A stretch of DNA of 64,000 bases from JAOPZW01 sp963835295 (GTDB lineage: Bacteria > Actinomycetota > Thermoleophilia > Solirubrobacterales > Solirubrobacteraceae). Location: positions 1,054,001 through 1,118,000 of the forward strand of contig CAWIEX010000014.1 of the NCBI GenBank assembly GCA_963835295.1. Reading direction: 5' to 3'. Below the pieces are notes generated by a model. The model was not told the origin of the DNA. It did not search any database and saw only the letters and a list, made by a program, of their open reading frames with translations. Within the stretch, counting starts at the first letter, position 1, and each line of letters starts with the position of its first letter. The position numbers and the translations under genes are program-made. Shown here one piece after another: positions 44,446 through 53,347 of this stretch.

Positions 44446-45147
44446 TCACCCGGGGGGTCCGGGCAGGCCGAGCAACTGGACCACCGCGAAGACGAGCAGG
44501 CACACCCCGACCGCGACGAGGCCCATGCGCGCCTGGCGCACCCGGAAGTGGCCGCTGATCCCGACCAGGAACAGCACGGTCGCGAGGAACACGGTGTCCC
44601 GGATGTACTTGTCGGCCGTCGAGCCCGCCTCGGCGCCCTGGGCGAACGCAACGGTGGCCCGCCGGTCGTGGGCCTTGGCGGCAGCGGCCTGAGGTATGAC
44701 GTACTGCGGCATGTACGACGGCCCCGCGGGCGCGTTGGGGTTGTGCGCCGGGTCGGTCGCCAGCCAGGCGTTGAACGCGGGACGGTAGCCAGGGCGCATG
44801 CGCCGTTCGGCCAACCGCTGATCCTCGGCGTCCCCGGCCGTGAAGGCGGTGAACCAGGCGTTGAACGACGCGGAGTCGAGCGTGCGAGTCACGATCCCCT
44901 CGAGATCGGAGCGGTTCGCCTTCGCGCGCTCGGCCGCGGCGGTGGCGAGCGTGACGGAGGACTGCGTGCCCCACTTGGCCGCCGCGTAGCCCGAGTACGC
45001 AGCGAGGACGGCCACGAGGGAGAGCAACAGCGCCTCGACGATCGACAGCCAGCGATCCTGGTCGCCGCCCTCATCGGAGGCCGCGGCGTGCTTGCGGTGC
45101 TTGGCGATCTCCTTGCCGACCTCGGGCGCTGAGAGACCTTCGGGCAC
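44446..45147 (-). CDS. Membrane protein of unknown function, three predicted helices
   Basis: 233-residue protein. After a charged N-terminus (APEVGKEIAKHRKHAAASDE) comes a helix (IVEALLLSLVAVLAAYSGYAA), then a ~130-residue outer helical region with KWGTQSSVTLATAAAERAKA and MRPGYRPAFNAWLATDP, and two C-terminal helices (FLATVLFLVGISGHF and MGLVAVGVCLLVFAVVQLLG). The layout recalls the DUF4337 type, but I am not certain. GTG 45147 lies 6 bases after a -10; the frame to 45870 is antisense to the amidotransferase. Confidence 0.7.
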   Translation of the reverse strand: MPEGLSAPEVGKEIAKHRKHAAASDEGGDQDRWLSIVEALLLSLVAVLAAYSGYAAAKWGTQSSVTLATAAAERAKANRSDLEGIVTRTLDSASFNAWFTAFTAGDAEDQRLAERRMRPGYRPAFNAWLATDPAHNPNAPAGPSYMPQYVIPQAAAAKAHDRRATVAFAQGAEAGSTADKYIRDTVFLATVLFLVGISGHFRVRQARMGLVAVGVCLLVFAVVQLLGLPGPPG

Positions 45148-45153
45148 GGCTGG

Positions 45154-45198
45154 ACGTTGGCTTCGAGCGCCGCGGCGCGCATCACCCCAACGGGATGA
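45154..45198 (-). promoter_or_regulatory. Recurring operator and -10 for the 233-residue membrane protein
   Basis: Operator TCACCC-caacg-GGATGA at 45182-45198, 22-base spacer, CAACGT at 45154-45159, 6 bases to GTG 45147. Leaderless predicted. Confidence 0.65.
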
Positions 45199-45327
45199 CT
45201 GGCGCGCGGCGGCCAAGGAGGGGTGCGCTCTCGGTCCCTTGGACGTGCGCACGCCCTTGCCTCTGCCGGGCTTGCCTGGTCGGATGGGACCAGAGCTGAT
45301 CCGCCCAGCAACAGAGAGGAGCGGCTC

Positions 45328-46182
45328 ATGTGCCGCTGGCTCGCCTACTCGGGATCTCCCGTTCTCCTCAAAGACGCGCTCTACACGCCCGCGCACTCCA
45401 TGGTCGACCAGAGCCTGCACTCGAGGCTCGGCGCCGAGACGACGAACGGTGACGGCTTCGGCGTCGGCTGGTACGGCGATGGCCCGATCCCGGGCCTCTT
45501 CCACAGCATCGAGCCCGCCTGGAACGACCGCAACCTGCATGAGCTCGCCAACCACATCAGCTCGTCGCACTTCTTCACCCACATACGAGCGGCCATCGGC
45601 AGCGCGGTGCAGCAGACCAACTGCCACCCCTTCCGCCACGAGCGCTGGCTCTTCATGCACAACGGCTACATCAACGAATTCGCGACGATCAAGCGCGACC
45701 TCGTGCTCGCGGTCGATCCGTCGCTCTACGCGAGCATCGAGGGCCAGACCGACACCGAGGTGCTGTTCCACCTCGCGCTGACCTTCGGCCTGCAGGACGA
45801 CCCGCCCGCCGCGATCGAGCAGGCGATCGGTCTCGTCGAGGCCGTCGGCAGCCGCCTCGGGGTCCCCCATCCCTTCCAGGGCACCATCGCCACCACCGAC
45901 GGCGAGACCACCTGGGCGGTCCGGTACTCCAGCGAAAGCAAGTCGCGCTCCCTGTACTACACGACCGACGTGCCCACGCTGCGCACCCTCTATCCGGAGA
46001 GGCAGCTCTTTCAGGACCTCTCGGAGGAGACACGGCTGATCGTCTCCGAGCCGCTGGGCGACGTCGCCGGCGTCTGGAACGAGGTCCCGGAGGCGACCTG
46101 CGGCATCGTCGGCCCCGGTCAGGACGCGATGCGGCCGTTCCGCCCGAGAGCTCCCTCCAAGTCGGCGCTGGTGGTTGCCTGA
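45328..46182 (+). CDS. Class II glutamine amidotransferase (EgtC/YafJ-like)
   Basis: 284-residue protein with an N-terminal nucleophile (Ntn) fold. The catalytic Cys2 follows the initiator Met (MCRWLAYSGSP), and GDGFGVGWYGDG, FFTHIRAAIGSA, NCHPFRHERWLFMHNGYI and GQTDTEVLFHL are the amidotransferase segments. Members hydrolyse glutamine or gamma-glutamyl compounds; EgtC of ergothioneine synthesis is one relative, but no other egt gene is nearby. ATG 45328 has GAGGAG seven bases upstream and must be the start because Cys2 has to be exposed. Its stop falls in an 18-base tandem repeat. Confidence 0.9.
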   Translation: MCRWLAYSGSPVLLKDALYTPAHSMVDQSLHSRLGAETTNGDGFGVGWYGDGPIPGLFHSIEPAWNDRNLHELANHISSSHFFTHIRAAIGSAVQQTNCHPFRHERWLFMHNGYINEFATIKRDLVLAVDPSLYASIEGQTDTEVLFHLALTFGLQDDPPAAIEQAIGLVEAVGSRLGVPHPFQGTIATTDGETTWAVRYSSESKSRSLYYTTDVPTLRTLYPERQLFQDLSEETRLIVSEPLGDVAGVWNEVPEATCGIVGPGQDAMRPFRPRAPSKSALVVA

Positions 46183-46207
46183 GGCCTGCTGGTTGCCTGA
46201 GGCCTGC
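46172..46207. repeat. 18-base tandem duplication at a stop codon
   Basis: TGGTTGCCTGAGGCCTGC occurs twice back to back (46172-46189 and 46190-46207). The first copy contains the amidotransferase stop codon and the second repeats it in frame, as a recent small duplication would. Confidence 0.7.
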
Positions 46208-46212
46208 GGGAT

Positions 46213-46698
46213 CTACTCGGGCGCCCGGACCACGAGGACCGGCCGGTGCGTGTCGTGCAGCAGCTTGTGGGAGGTCGAGCCCAGCACTCGTGCCTTGATC
46301 CCGCCAAGCCCGCGCGAACCGACGACGATCGCGCGGGCGTCGCGCTCCTCGGCGATCGCGATCAGCGTCCCCGCGATGTTGACCGCGTCGGGCACGGGGA
46401 GCGCCTCGGCCGTCGCGCCCAGCTCGCGCGCCAGGCGCGCGCCGGCCTCCGCCACGTCGCCCGCGTGGCCAGACTGGGCGCGGTCGATCGCGGCCACCTC
46501 ATCCGGGTCGGGCGTGTAGCCCATGCTCGGCTCGCCGGCGGGGGGCATCATCGTCACCATCGCCAGACCGGGCTCCCACACGCTCGCGACGATCAACGGG
46601 CGATGACCGAACAGCGCCACCGCCTCGCGCAGCGCGGCCTGCGCCTCGGCGGAGCCGTCGTAGGCGAGCACCACCGGGCGGGCGTCGGGCGCGGTCAT
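46213..46698 (-). CDS. Universal stress protein (UspA family)
   Basis: 161-residue single-domain Usp. It begins with the strand VVLAYDGSAEAQAALREAV and ends with the ATP-binding pattern G-x2-G-x9-G-S-T in GSRGLGGIKARVLGSTSHK, then VLVVRAPE, so it should bind ATP. ATG 46698 lies 8 bases after a -10 and has no Shine-Dalgarno; the frame to 46770 runs through the operator. It shares its operator with the divergent DUF389 gene. Usp genes are also core members of the mycobacterial DosR regulon. Confidence 0.93.
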   Translation of the reverse strand: MTAPDARPVVLAYDGSAEAQAALREAVALFGHRPLIVASVWEPGLAMVTMMPPAGEPSMGYTPDPDEVAAIDRAQSGHAGDVAEAGARLARELGATAEALPVPDAVNIAGTLIAIAEERDARAIVVGSRGLGGIKARVLGSTSHKLLHDTHRPVLVVRAPE

Positions 46699-46706
46699 GC
46701 GAGGCA

Positions 46707-46752
46707 ACGCTATGGCGCCCCGCCGGTCCGGGCAATCATCCGGATCGGGTGA
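46707..46752 (-). promoter_or_regulatory. Recurring operator and -10 for the universal stress protein
   Basis: Operator TCATCC-ggatc-GGGTGA at 46736-46752, 23-base spacer, TAGCGT at 46707-46712, 8 bases to the Usp ATG. The same palindrome serves DUF389 rightward at an identical 37-base distance. Confidence 0.7.
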
Positions 46753-46780
46753 GATACGCTGCCGGGCCACTGGCTAGCGT
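46736..46780 (+). promoter_or_regulatory. Recurring operator and -10 for the DUF389 gene
   Basis: Shared operator 46736-46752, 22-base spacer, TAGCGT at 46775-46780, 9 bases to ATG 46790. Leaderless predicted. Confidence 0.7.
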
Positions 46781-46789
46781 CGCGAGGCG

Positions 46790-47683
46790 ATGCTCCACTT
46801 GCGCGTGTTCGGTGCCGCGCCGGTGATGGAGCGCGTCGCCGAGAGCGTGTCCGCGCTACCCGGCGCCGCGCACGTCACGCGCACGGATGCCGGTCACCGG
46901 GCCGGCCAGACGCTCGTGACCGCCGACGTCGACCCCGATGCGGCCGACGCGGCCCTGCAGGCGCTCAGCGCGCTCGGCGTGCCCGCCGACGACGTCTGGC
47001 TGCTGCGCCTCGAGGGGTTGCAGCCCGGACGCCTGGGCCGCCGGCGCGAGAGCAGCGCGGTGGTCTGGGCCGACCTCCTCGGCCAGGCCGGCGAGCAGGC
47101 CCGACCGGTCGCCCGCTTCCTGATCCTGATGGCCGTCGCCGGCGTCATCGCGGCCTACGGGGTCTTCTACAGCAACGGGATACTCGTCGTGGGGGCCATG
47201 GCGGTGAGCCCGGACTTCCTGCCCATCGCCGCGACGTGCATCGGCCTGGTCGCGCGGCGCCCGCGGCTCGTTGGGCGCGCCTTCTGGACACTCACCGCGG
47301 GGCTCGGCACCGCGGGCGTGGCCGCGGGCGCGCTCACGATCGTGCTGGACGCTCTCGATCTCCTCCCCCCGAGCTTCCACGTCGGCGAGAACGGGCTCGC
47401 CGGGCTCACCACCGTCAACAGCTCGACCGTCGTCGTGGCCCTGGTCGCCGGGATCGCGGGCATCCTCGCCCTCGAGACCCGCGCGGGGGCCGCCGTCGGG
47501 GTGGCCATCTCGGTCACCACGATCCCGGCCTCGGCCTACCTCGGCGTCGCGGCGGGTCTCGGCGAGGTCGGCAAGGCCAAGGGGGCGCTGGCGGTGCTCG
47601 CCATCAACGTGGCGATGCTGCTGGTCGGCGGCTCGCTGACGCTCGCGGCCCAGCAGGCACTCACGCGCCGTCGGCGAGCGTGA
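46790..47683 (+). CDS. DUF389 family membrane protein
   Basis: 297-residue protein. The N-terminal ~95 residues are a soluble regulatory-type domain (LHLRVFGAAPVMERVAESVS; ALGVPADDVWLLRLEGL). Six helices follow, with the family hallmark YSNGILVVGAMAVSPDFLPI, and then ENGLAGLTTVNSSTVVVALV and ISVTTIPASAYLGVAA. DUF389 (TIGR00341-like) function is unknown; an exchanger or channel role has been suggested for relatives. ATG 46790 follows the -10 by 9 bases. The 3' end overlaps the convergent galM by 23 bases. Confidence 0.88.
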   Translation: MLHLRVFGAAPVMERVAESVSALPGAAHVTRTDAGHRAGQTLVTADVDPDAADAALQALSALGVPADDVWLLRLEGLQPGRLGRRRESSAVVWADLLGQAGEQARPVARFLILMAVAGVIAAYGVFYSNGILVVGAMAVSPDFLPIAATCIGLVARRPRLVGRAFWTLTAGLGTAGVAAGALTIVLDALDLLPPSFHVGENGLAGLTTVNSSTVVVALVAGIAGILALETRAGAAVGVAISVTTIPASAYLGVAAGLGEVGKAKGALAVLAINVAMLLVGGSLTLAAQQALTRRRRA

Positions 47684-48611
47684 TCGCGAACGCCGCCTGG
47701 TAGCTCTCGCCGGGCGCCACCAGCGGCAGCTCGGCCCCGCCGTCGACGAGCGCGTTGGTCGGTGCGGTCATGGGCTCGAAGGCGATGACGTCGTCGTCTG
47801 AGGGGGCGAAGACCTGCGCATACCGATAGCCGGCGAGGAACGCGAGCTCGATCCGCCGGTCGTTCCCCGCGAGGACGAAGGGCGCGCCGCCGGCGGGCGC
47901 GACGAAGGCGTCGTCGAACGTCCGGGATCCCAGGCGGCCGGCGAACACCTCCGCTCGCACCCGCTCACCGGTGGGGAGCATCTGCGCGTCCAGGCGCAGC
48001 TGCTCGTGGACCGGGACCTCGACCTGCCAGTCCTCGCGCGCCACACCCGGCAGCCGGAGATAGGGGTGGTAGCCGAACGCGATCGGCACCGGCCTGTCGC
48101 CCGAGGCCCGCACGGTCGTGGTGATCGTCAGCCTCGGCCCGGCCAGCGCCGCCTCGAAGCGCAGCTCGTGGGCGAACGGGAAGGCGGCGATGAGCGCCTC
48201 GTGGGCGGCGAAGTCGAAGCGGGCGCCGAGCACCGCGCCATCCGCCAGCGGCTCGTGGCGCTCGACCTGCCACCCGGTCGCCGCGGAGAGCAGGCCGTGC
48301 ATGGGCAGCCCGTCGGCGTCCAGGCGCACCAGCGTGACGTCCGGGTCGATCGTGACCTGGCGGCCGGCGACCTCGAAGTGCCTGCGGCCCAAGCGGTTGG
48401 CCCACGGATAGAGCAGCGGGATACCCATGGTGGCCCGGTCAGCGACGTAGGCGCGCAGCCCCCGCCGCTGCCCGAGCAGCTCGTCGCCGCGATGGCGCAG
48501 CGAGCACCCGATCATTCCCGCGTCGGGGACGAACGTCGCCTCGATGCCGCCGGCCGCGGACGATGCAAGCGTGACGGCGGCAAGGCCGTCGACGACGCGG
48601 GAGCCGATCAT
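47661..48611 (-). CDS. galM: Aldose 1-epimerase (galactose mutarotase family)
   Basis: 316-residue beta-sandwich enzyme that interconverts alpha and beta anomers of aldoses. Substrate-binding segments are YPWANRLGRRHFEVAG and MHGLLSAATGW (first His); the catalytic acid His is in FGYHPYLRLPG near residue 180, and the catalytic Glu is in VIAFEPMTAPTNAL near 285. The start overlaps the antiporter stop as ATGA, so it is the second gene of an antiporter-galM operon under the operator at 50408. The metabolic pairing is unexplained. Confidence 0.9.
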   Translation of the reverse strand: MIGSRVVDGLAAVTLASSAAGGIEATFVPDAGMIGCSLRHRGDELLGQRRGLRAYVADRATMGIPLLYPWANRLGRRHFEVAGRQVTIDPDVTLVRLDADGLPMHGLLSAATGWQVERHEPLADGAVLGARFDFAAHEALIAAFPFAHELRFEAALAGPRLTITTTVRASGDRPVPIAFGYHPYLRLPGVAREDWQVEVPVHEQLRLDAQMLPTGERVRAEVFAGRLGSRTFDDAFVAPAGGAPFVLAGNDRRIELAFLAGYRYAQVFAPSDDDVIAFEPMTAPTNALVDGGAELPLVAPGESYQAAFAITLADGA

Positions 48612-50371
48612 CCGACCCCCGCCAGCGCGATGACGCGGTCGCCGGCCTTCACGGGCGGCGACTTGCCGGCGGACGCCACGCGCAGATCGCCGTCCGCGGT
48701 CACGACGAAGAGCGCGACCGCCCCGTCGGAGGCCCCGCCGTTGATCGGGCCCTCGACGAGCCGCGCACCCGCCGCGAAGCGCCGGCCCAGCTCGGCCGAG
48801 GTCAGCATGTCGGTGCCGAGGATCCCCTGCTCACCGGCCGGAGCGAGCAAGTCCGTCTCGTCGAGGTCAGGGGCCGCGCGGTACACGCGGCCGTGGCCGA
48901 GCTCGGTCCTCAGCGCAAGCGCCGCCAGGGCGTTGAAGTCGTCGTTGCCGGTCAGCAGCAAGGCGTCGGTGACGTCCTCGAGCTCGGTCTCCCGGCTGAT
49001 CGCGTCGAGCATCATCTTCCCGCGCTCGGCCGTCAGCCCCACGGCGCGCGCGGCTTCCTGGTCGACCGCGCGGCCGCTCCAGAGCCGCACCCCGAGCCCG
49101 GCGCCCTTGAGCGATGCCGCGATCGCGCGCGCCCACGGCGTACCGCCGACGACGAGCACCACGCGTCCCGTCGCCTCGGCGACGCCGAGCAGCCGCGCGA
49201 CCGGCGCCGCGGTCAGGCCGTAGATCACAACGGTGGCGAAGATCGCCACGAACACGATCGGCAGGATGTGCTGCGCGCCGGGGACGTGAGCCTGCTCGAG
49301 CTCTAGCCCGAAGGCCGATGCGGTCGCCCCAGCCACGATCCCGCGCGGCGCCATCCAGGCGACGAACGCGCGCTCGCGCAGACTGAGCCCCGAGCGCCAG
49401 GTCGCCAGCGCGACCGCCAGCGGGCGGATCACGAGGACCATGAGGGCGACCAGCGCGAGGGCGCCCGGCAGGACGGCGTTGACATCCGACGGCGAGACCG
49501 ATGCGGAGATCAGCACGAACAGGGCGCCGATGAGCATCTGCACGAGCGTGCCATGGAACTCGAGCATGAGCGAGACGTCGATCCTGCGCTGGTTGGCCAG
49601 GGCGGCGCCCATCAGCGTGGTCGCGACGAAGCCCGCGTCCTCGCGGATGAGGTCGGCGCCGACCAGGGCCGCGGCCACCATCATGAGCACGGCCGGGACC
49701 GCCTGGCGCGGAACGGTCCGCTGGGTCTCCTGCAGCAGGAGCCACAGGACCGCCGCGCCGAGCGCCCCGACCGCGGCCCCCACCAGGATGCTCGCGAGCA
49801 TCTCCCCCGGGCGCCACAGCTGCCCGTGCGACCCAGCCGACAGCGCCGCGTGGAAGACGATGACACCGAGCAGGGCGCCCACCGGATCGACCAGCACCCC
49901 CTCCCACATCAGCAGCGAGCGCACCCTCGGCGCCGGGCGGACGAACGACAGCAGCGGCAGGACCACGGTCGGACCCGAGACGACGAGCACCGCGCCGATG
50001 AGCAGCGGCACGAGATCGCCGAGATCGTCGAAGAGCAGGGCCGTCAGCGCCCAGATGCCGGCCCATGTCACCAGGACCCCGACGGTGACGAGCAGGCCGA
50101 CCGTCCGCCGGACGTCGTTGCCGATCTCGCGCACTGACAGGCGCAGGCCGGCCTCGAAGAGGATCAGCCCGACGGCGAGCGACACGAACGGCTGGTAGAG
50201 CGCGCCCAGCAGCGCGGCCGGGTGGACGTCGTCGGTGGCGATGCCAGCCAGGAAGCCGACGGGCAGGAGCACCACGATGGCCGGCAGCCGCAGCCGCCCG
50301 GCCAGCAGCTGCGAGGCGACCGCCAGCACGATCACCAGCCCGAGACCGAGCAGGACGTCGTCGGTCGACAT
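48608..50371 (-). CDS. NhaP/Kef-type cation:proton antiporter with C-terminal TrkA domains
   Basis: 587-residue transporter. The N-terminal ~395 residues are a CPA-type helix bundle (VVLLPVGFLAGIATDD, LILFEAGLRLSVREI, WEGVLVDPVGALLGVIVF, WMAPRGIVAGATASAFGL). The C-terminal part has a TrkA-N-like nucleotide-binding domain (GRVVLVVGGTPWARAIAASL; DALLLTGNDDFNALAALAL) and a TrkA-C-like end (VKAGDRVIALAGVG). It exchanges Na+ or K+ for H+ under nucleotide control. ATG 50371 is 8 bases after a -10, with no Shine-Dalgarno. Under the shared operator it would contribute to pH and ion homeostasis. Confidence 0.92.
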   Translation of the reverse strand: MSTDDVLLGLGLVIVLAVASQLLAGRLRLPAIVVLLPVGFLAGIATDDVHPAALLGALYQPFVSLAVGLILFEAGLRLSVREIGNDVRRTVGLLVTVGVLVTWAGIWALTALLFDDLGDLVPLLIGAVLVVSGPTVVLPLLSFVRPAPRVRSLLMWEGVLVDPVGALLGVIVFHAALSAGSHGQLWRPGEMLASILVGAAVGALGAAVLWLLLQETQRTVPRQAVPAVLMMVAAALVGADLIREDAGFVATTLMGAALANQRRIDVSLMLEFHGTLVQMLIGALFVLISASVSPSDVNAVLPGALALVALMVLVIRPLAVALATWRSGLSLRERAFVAWMAPRGIVAGATASAFGLELEQAHVPGAQHILPIVFVAIFATVVIYGLTAAPVARLLGVAEATGRVVLVVGGTPWARAIAASLKGAGLGVRLWSGRAVDQEAARAVGLTAERGKMMLDAISRETELEDVTDALLLTGNDDFNALAALALRTELGHGRVYRAAPDLDETDLLAPAGEQGILGTDMLTSAELGRRFAAGARLVEGPINGGASDGAVALFVVTADGDLRVASAGKSPPVKAGDRVIALAGVG

Positions 50372-50379
50372 GTCCGATC

Positions 50380-50424
50380 ATCCTCTTCGCGCGGCCGCGA
50401 GGCGTCGTCATCCTAACGGGGTGA
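50380..50424 (-). promoter_or_regulatory. Recurring operator and -10 for the antiporter-galM operon
   Basis: Operator TCATCC-taacg-GGGTGA at 50408-50424, 22-base spacer, GAGGAT at 50380-50385, 8 bases to ATG 50371. Leaderless predicted. Confidence 0.65.
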
Positions 50425-50435
50425 TCGAGCTCACT

Positions 50436-50480
50436 TCACCCGGTTCGGAGGATGACTGCCGCCCGCGATCTTCCTACCGT
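50436..50480 (+). promoter_or_regulatory. Recurring operator and -10 for the CMD-like gene
   Basis: Operator TCACCC-ggttc-GGAGGA at 50436-50452, with a degenerate right arm. TACCGT (50475-50480) follows after exactly 22 bases, then a 51-base leader with GGGAGG. The -10 was predicted from the spacing and then found, which supports the site. Confidence 0.5.
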
Positions 50481-50531
50481 CGGTGGGCCGCGCGGCGTCG
50501 CGCCGCGCGCACGACCCGCAGGGAGGACCAC

Positions 50532-50882
50532 GTGGACGCGGAGGAGCTTCTCCGGAGGCTTGCGCTCAACGACGAGAGCGTCGTGCGGTCCGCCGTCGGG
50601 GCCGATCCGCTGCCTCTGAGCGGCGGCCCCGGGCTGGACGCCAAGACCAGCGCGCTCGTACGGCTCGCCGCGCTGCTGTCACTCGGCGCCGCGACGTCAT
50701 CGTGCCGGGCCGCGGTCGAGTGTGCGCGCGCCGCGACCACGACCGACGCCGAGATCGTCGGCGTGCTCGTGGCTGTCGCGCCGGCGGTCGGCGGCGCGCG
50801 CGTCGTCGGCGCGGCGCCCCGTCTCGCCCTGGCCATCGACTACGACGTCGAGGAGGTCACCGAGGTCTGGGACGGCCGCTGA
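50532..50882 (+). CDS. Carboxymuconolactone decarboxylase-like (AhpD-fold) protein
   Basis: 116-residue helical protein resembling the CMD/AhpD fold: DAKTSALVRLAALLSLGAA, RAAVECARAATTTDAEIVGV and LVAVAPAVGGARVVGAAP. The CxxC redox pair of true AhpD proteins is absent (SSCRAAVEC has cysteines six apart), so peroxidase-partner activity is doubtful. GTG 50532 has GGGAGG five bases upstream. Converges on the receiver-only gene with a 6-base gap. Function unknown. Confidence 0.75.
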   Translation: MDAEELLRRLALNDESVVRSAVGADPLPLSGGPGLDAKTSALVRLAALLSLGAATSSCRAAVECARAATTTDAEIVGVLVAVAPAVGGARVVGAAPRLALAIDYDVEEVTEVWDGR

Positions 50883-50888
50883 GGCGGT

Positions 50889-51308
50889 CTACGCCCTTGC
50901 CGCACAGCGCTGCCAGAGCGCGGTGAGGTACGAGGGGCGCAGGTGCTGCTTGGCGACCAGGGCCAGCGCGCCGCATCCCTCCGCCGCCGCGGCCGGGACG
51001 TCCTGCGGATCGGTGGTGACGAGCACGACGGCCGCCGCGCTGCGTGCCGCGGTGATGCAGCGCGCGGCGGCAAGCCCACCGAGCCCGGGCATGCGGACGT
51101 CCATCAGGACCAGATCGGGGCGGAGCGCCGCAGCAAGTCTCACCGCAGCCTCGCCCGATGCGGCCTCGCCCACGAACTCGAAGCCGGGCGTCGACGCGAT
51201 CAGCTGCCGGGCCGCCACCAGGAACGGCGCCTGGTCGTCGACGATCAGCACCCCGACGGTGTCGGGAGGCGGCTGGTCAGATTCGTCCGTATATGGCGCG
51301 TGTGCCAC
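50889..51308 (-). CDS. Single-domain (receiver-only) response regulator
   Basis: 139-residue CheY-like protein with no output domain. Acidic pair in VLIVDDQAPF, phospho-acceptor Asp in LVLMDVRMPGLGG (about residue 69) and a conserved Lys in LALVAKQHL. It is divergent from the frameshifted kinase at 51443, its likely partner. Receiver-only proteins act by protein-protein contact or as phosphate sinks. GTG 51308 begins MAHAPYTDESDQPPPD, a disordered leader before the domain. Confidence 0.85.
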   Translation of the reverse strand: MAHAPYTDESDQPPPDTVGVLIVDDQAPFLVAARQLIASTPGFEFVGEAASGEAAVRLAAALRPDLVLMDVRMPGLGGLAAARCITAARSAAAVVLVTTDPQDVPAAAAEGCGALALVAKQHLRPSYLTALWQRCAARA

Positions 51309-51442
51309 GGTTCACGTGCTCTCGTCGGCGATGCTGCCAGGATCCACCCGCGCGGGCCAGCCTGCGAGCACGTCGACGTCGGGCCCTCTACCGTGATGCC
51401 GGCACCCTCGCCGGCATCACCGACGGGACGTAAGGTCACCTC

Positions 51443-53229
51443 GTGCAGACTCGACCGCAGACGGGCCTAGCGCCCGGACCGGTCGTCATCCTGGCGATCG
51501 CGGCCGCGGCGCTGTGCGCCGGAGCGGTGGTCCTGACCCTCGCAGAGGCACCGGCCGGGGAGCGTGCGTGGGCCGCCGTGACCGGCGCCCTGACGATCGC
51601 CGCCCCCACCGGCGTGGGCCTCGCGACGCTGGCGCGCCGCTGGGATCGGTTCGCGGCCGTCCTGGTCGCCACGGGCGCGCTGTGGTCGCTCACCGTCCTT
51701 GCGCAATCCCACGACCCGACGCTCTACAGCGTCGGGCGGACCTCGGTGTGGGTCGTCGAGGCCATGGTGGTCTACCTGCTGCTCTCGTTTCCATCGGGCC
51801 GGTTGACCTCGTCGCCCGCGCGCGTGGCGATGGCGACGGCCGTCGTTCTCGTTGGCCTGCTCTACCTCCCCACCGCGCTCGTCGTGCAGCATTACCCCGA
51901 GCCCTCGCCGTGGTCGACGTGCGGCAGAGACTGCCCACCCAACGCCTTCGCGATCGGGGACACCACGCCCGCGTTCGTCACGGACCTCGTCCGCCCGTTG
52001 CGCGAGGTGCTGTCGGCGGTGCTCTTCCTCGCCGTCGCGGTCATCCTGGCCCAACGCACGTATCGGGCCGGGCCACTGCTGCGCCGGATGCTCGTGCCGG
52101 TGCTCGCGATGGCCATCGTCCGTGGTGTCACACTCGCGGCCTACGACGCCGCTCGCGGGTCGGCTCCAACCGCCGCAAGCGTCCACGCGCTGGGGTGGGT
52201 CTACGTGCTCTCGCTCGGGCTCATCGCCTTGAGCTTCAGCGTCGGGATGCTGTGGCGCGGTCTCTACGCCACCACGGCGCTGCAGCGGCTGACCCTCGGC
52301 CTCAAGCCGCAGACCACCCCCGAGGCGCTGCGCGCGGCGCTGGCCGACGCGCTCGAGGACCCTTCCGTGCAGATCGTCTACCGCCTCCCGGACGGGCTCG
52401 ACGGCTGGGTGGGCGAGACCGCGACCCGCGTCGAGCCGCCCCGTGAGCAGCGGGGCCGCGACCTGACCGAGGTCAGCCTCAATGGGCGGCCAATCGCGGT
52501 CATCGACACCGACGCTTCGCTCGCCCAGGACCCGGCGCTGCTGCAGGCCGCGGCGTCGTACGCGCTCATGGTGCTCGAGAACGGGCGGCTCGTGCGCCGG
52601 CTGACCTCCTCGATCGGGGAGCTGTCGGCATCGCGCGCCCGCGTCGTCGCCGTGACCGACCAGGCGCGACGCAGGATCGAGCGCGACGTGCACGACGGGC
52701 CCAGCAACGGCTCGTGGCGCTGCGCATCAAGCTCGCGCTCGAGAGCGAACGCCTCGCAGACGAGGCGCCGCAGACCGCAGCGGAGCTCGAGTTGCTCGGC
52801 GCCGAGGTGGACGAGACGATCGACGACGTGCGCGCCCTCGCCCAGGGTATCTACCCCTCGGTGCTCAGCGATCGCGGGTTGGCCGAGGCGCTGCGCGCGG
52901 CCGCGCGGAGCACGCCCGTGAGCTGCACGGTCACGGACGACGGCGTCGGGCGCCACTCCCAGCAGATCGAGAGCGCCGTCTACTTCGCCTGCGTCGAGGC
53001 GCTGGCCAACGTCAGCCGCGAGGCGACCAGGGTCATGATCACGCTGTGGGCAGACGAGAGCCTGCGGTTCGAGGTGCGCGACAACGACCCGGGGTCGCGA
53101 CGTGCGGATCGCGGACAGGTCTGGCTGGATGAGGCGCTCGACCGCCTGGCCGCGGTCGGGGGGGAGCTCGCCGTCGAGGCGGTGCCTGGCGAGGGGACCC
53201 GCGCCACGGGCAGCGTGCCGCTGCGCTGA
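51443..53229 (+). pseudogene. Membrane sensor histidine kinase with a frameshift at the phosphorylation box
   Basis: Reads as one kinase of about 595 residues across two frames. The N-terminal half has about eight helices (VVILAIAAAALCAGAVVLTL, AMVVYLLLSFPSGRLTSSP), then a GAF-like segment (PDGLDGWVGETATRVEPP). The H-box begins RRIERDVHDGP, and right after it, at about 52700-52702 (GGGCCC), one base is missing; the second frame continues as ALRIKLALESERLADEAP and DETIDDVRALAQGIYPSVLS. The ATPase core is divergent (EALANVSREA, VRDNDPGS, VPGEGTRATGSVP). Without repair it would lack the catalytic domain. It is paralogous to the intact kinase at 60193-62055. Confidence 0.75.
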
Positions 53230-53293
53230 CTGATCGGAGGCACGGGTGCGTCCATGCGTGCCCGCCGCGGCAAACAGGGTGGCGTGCCCCCTT

Positions 53294-53312
53294 GTCGGGT
53301 TGGCCGCCCGAC
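53294..53312 (+). terminator. Candidate hairpin between kinase and LAL regulator C
   Basis: GTCGGG-ttggccg-CCCGAC, a 6-bp stem 64 bases past the kinase stop and 35 bases before the LAL gene. It could end the kinase transcript. No T-run. Confidence 0.3.
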
Positions 53313-53347
53313 GGCGATCCTGGGCACGGCCCAAGCGGGCCCGCGTC

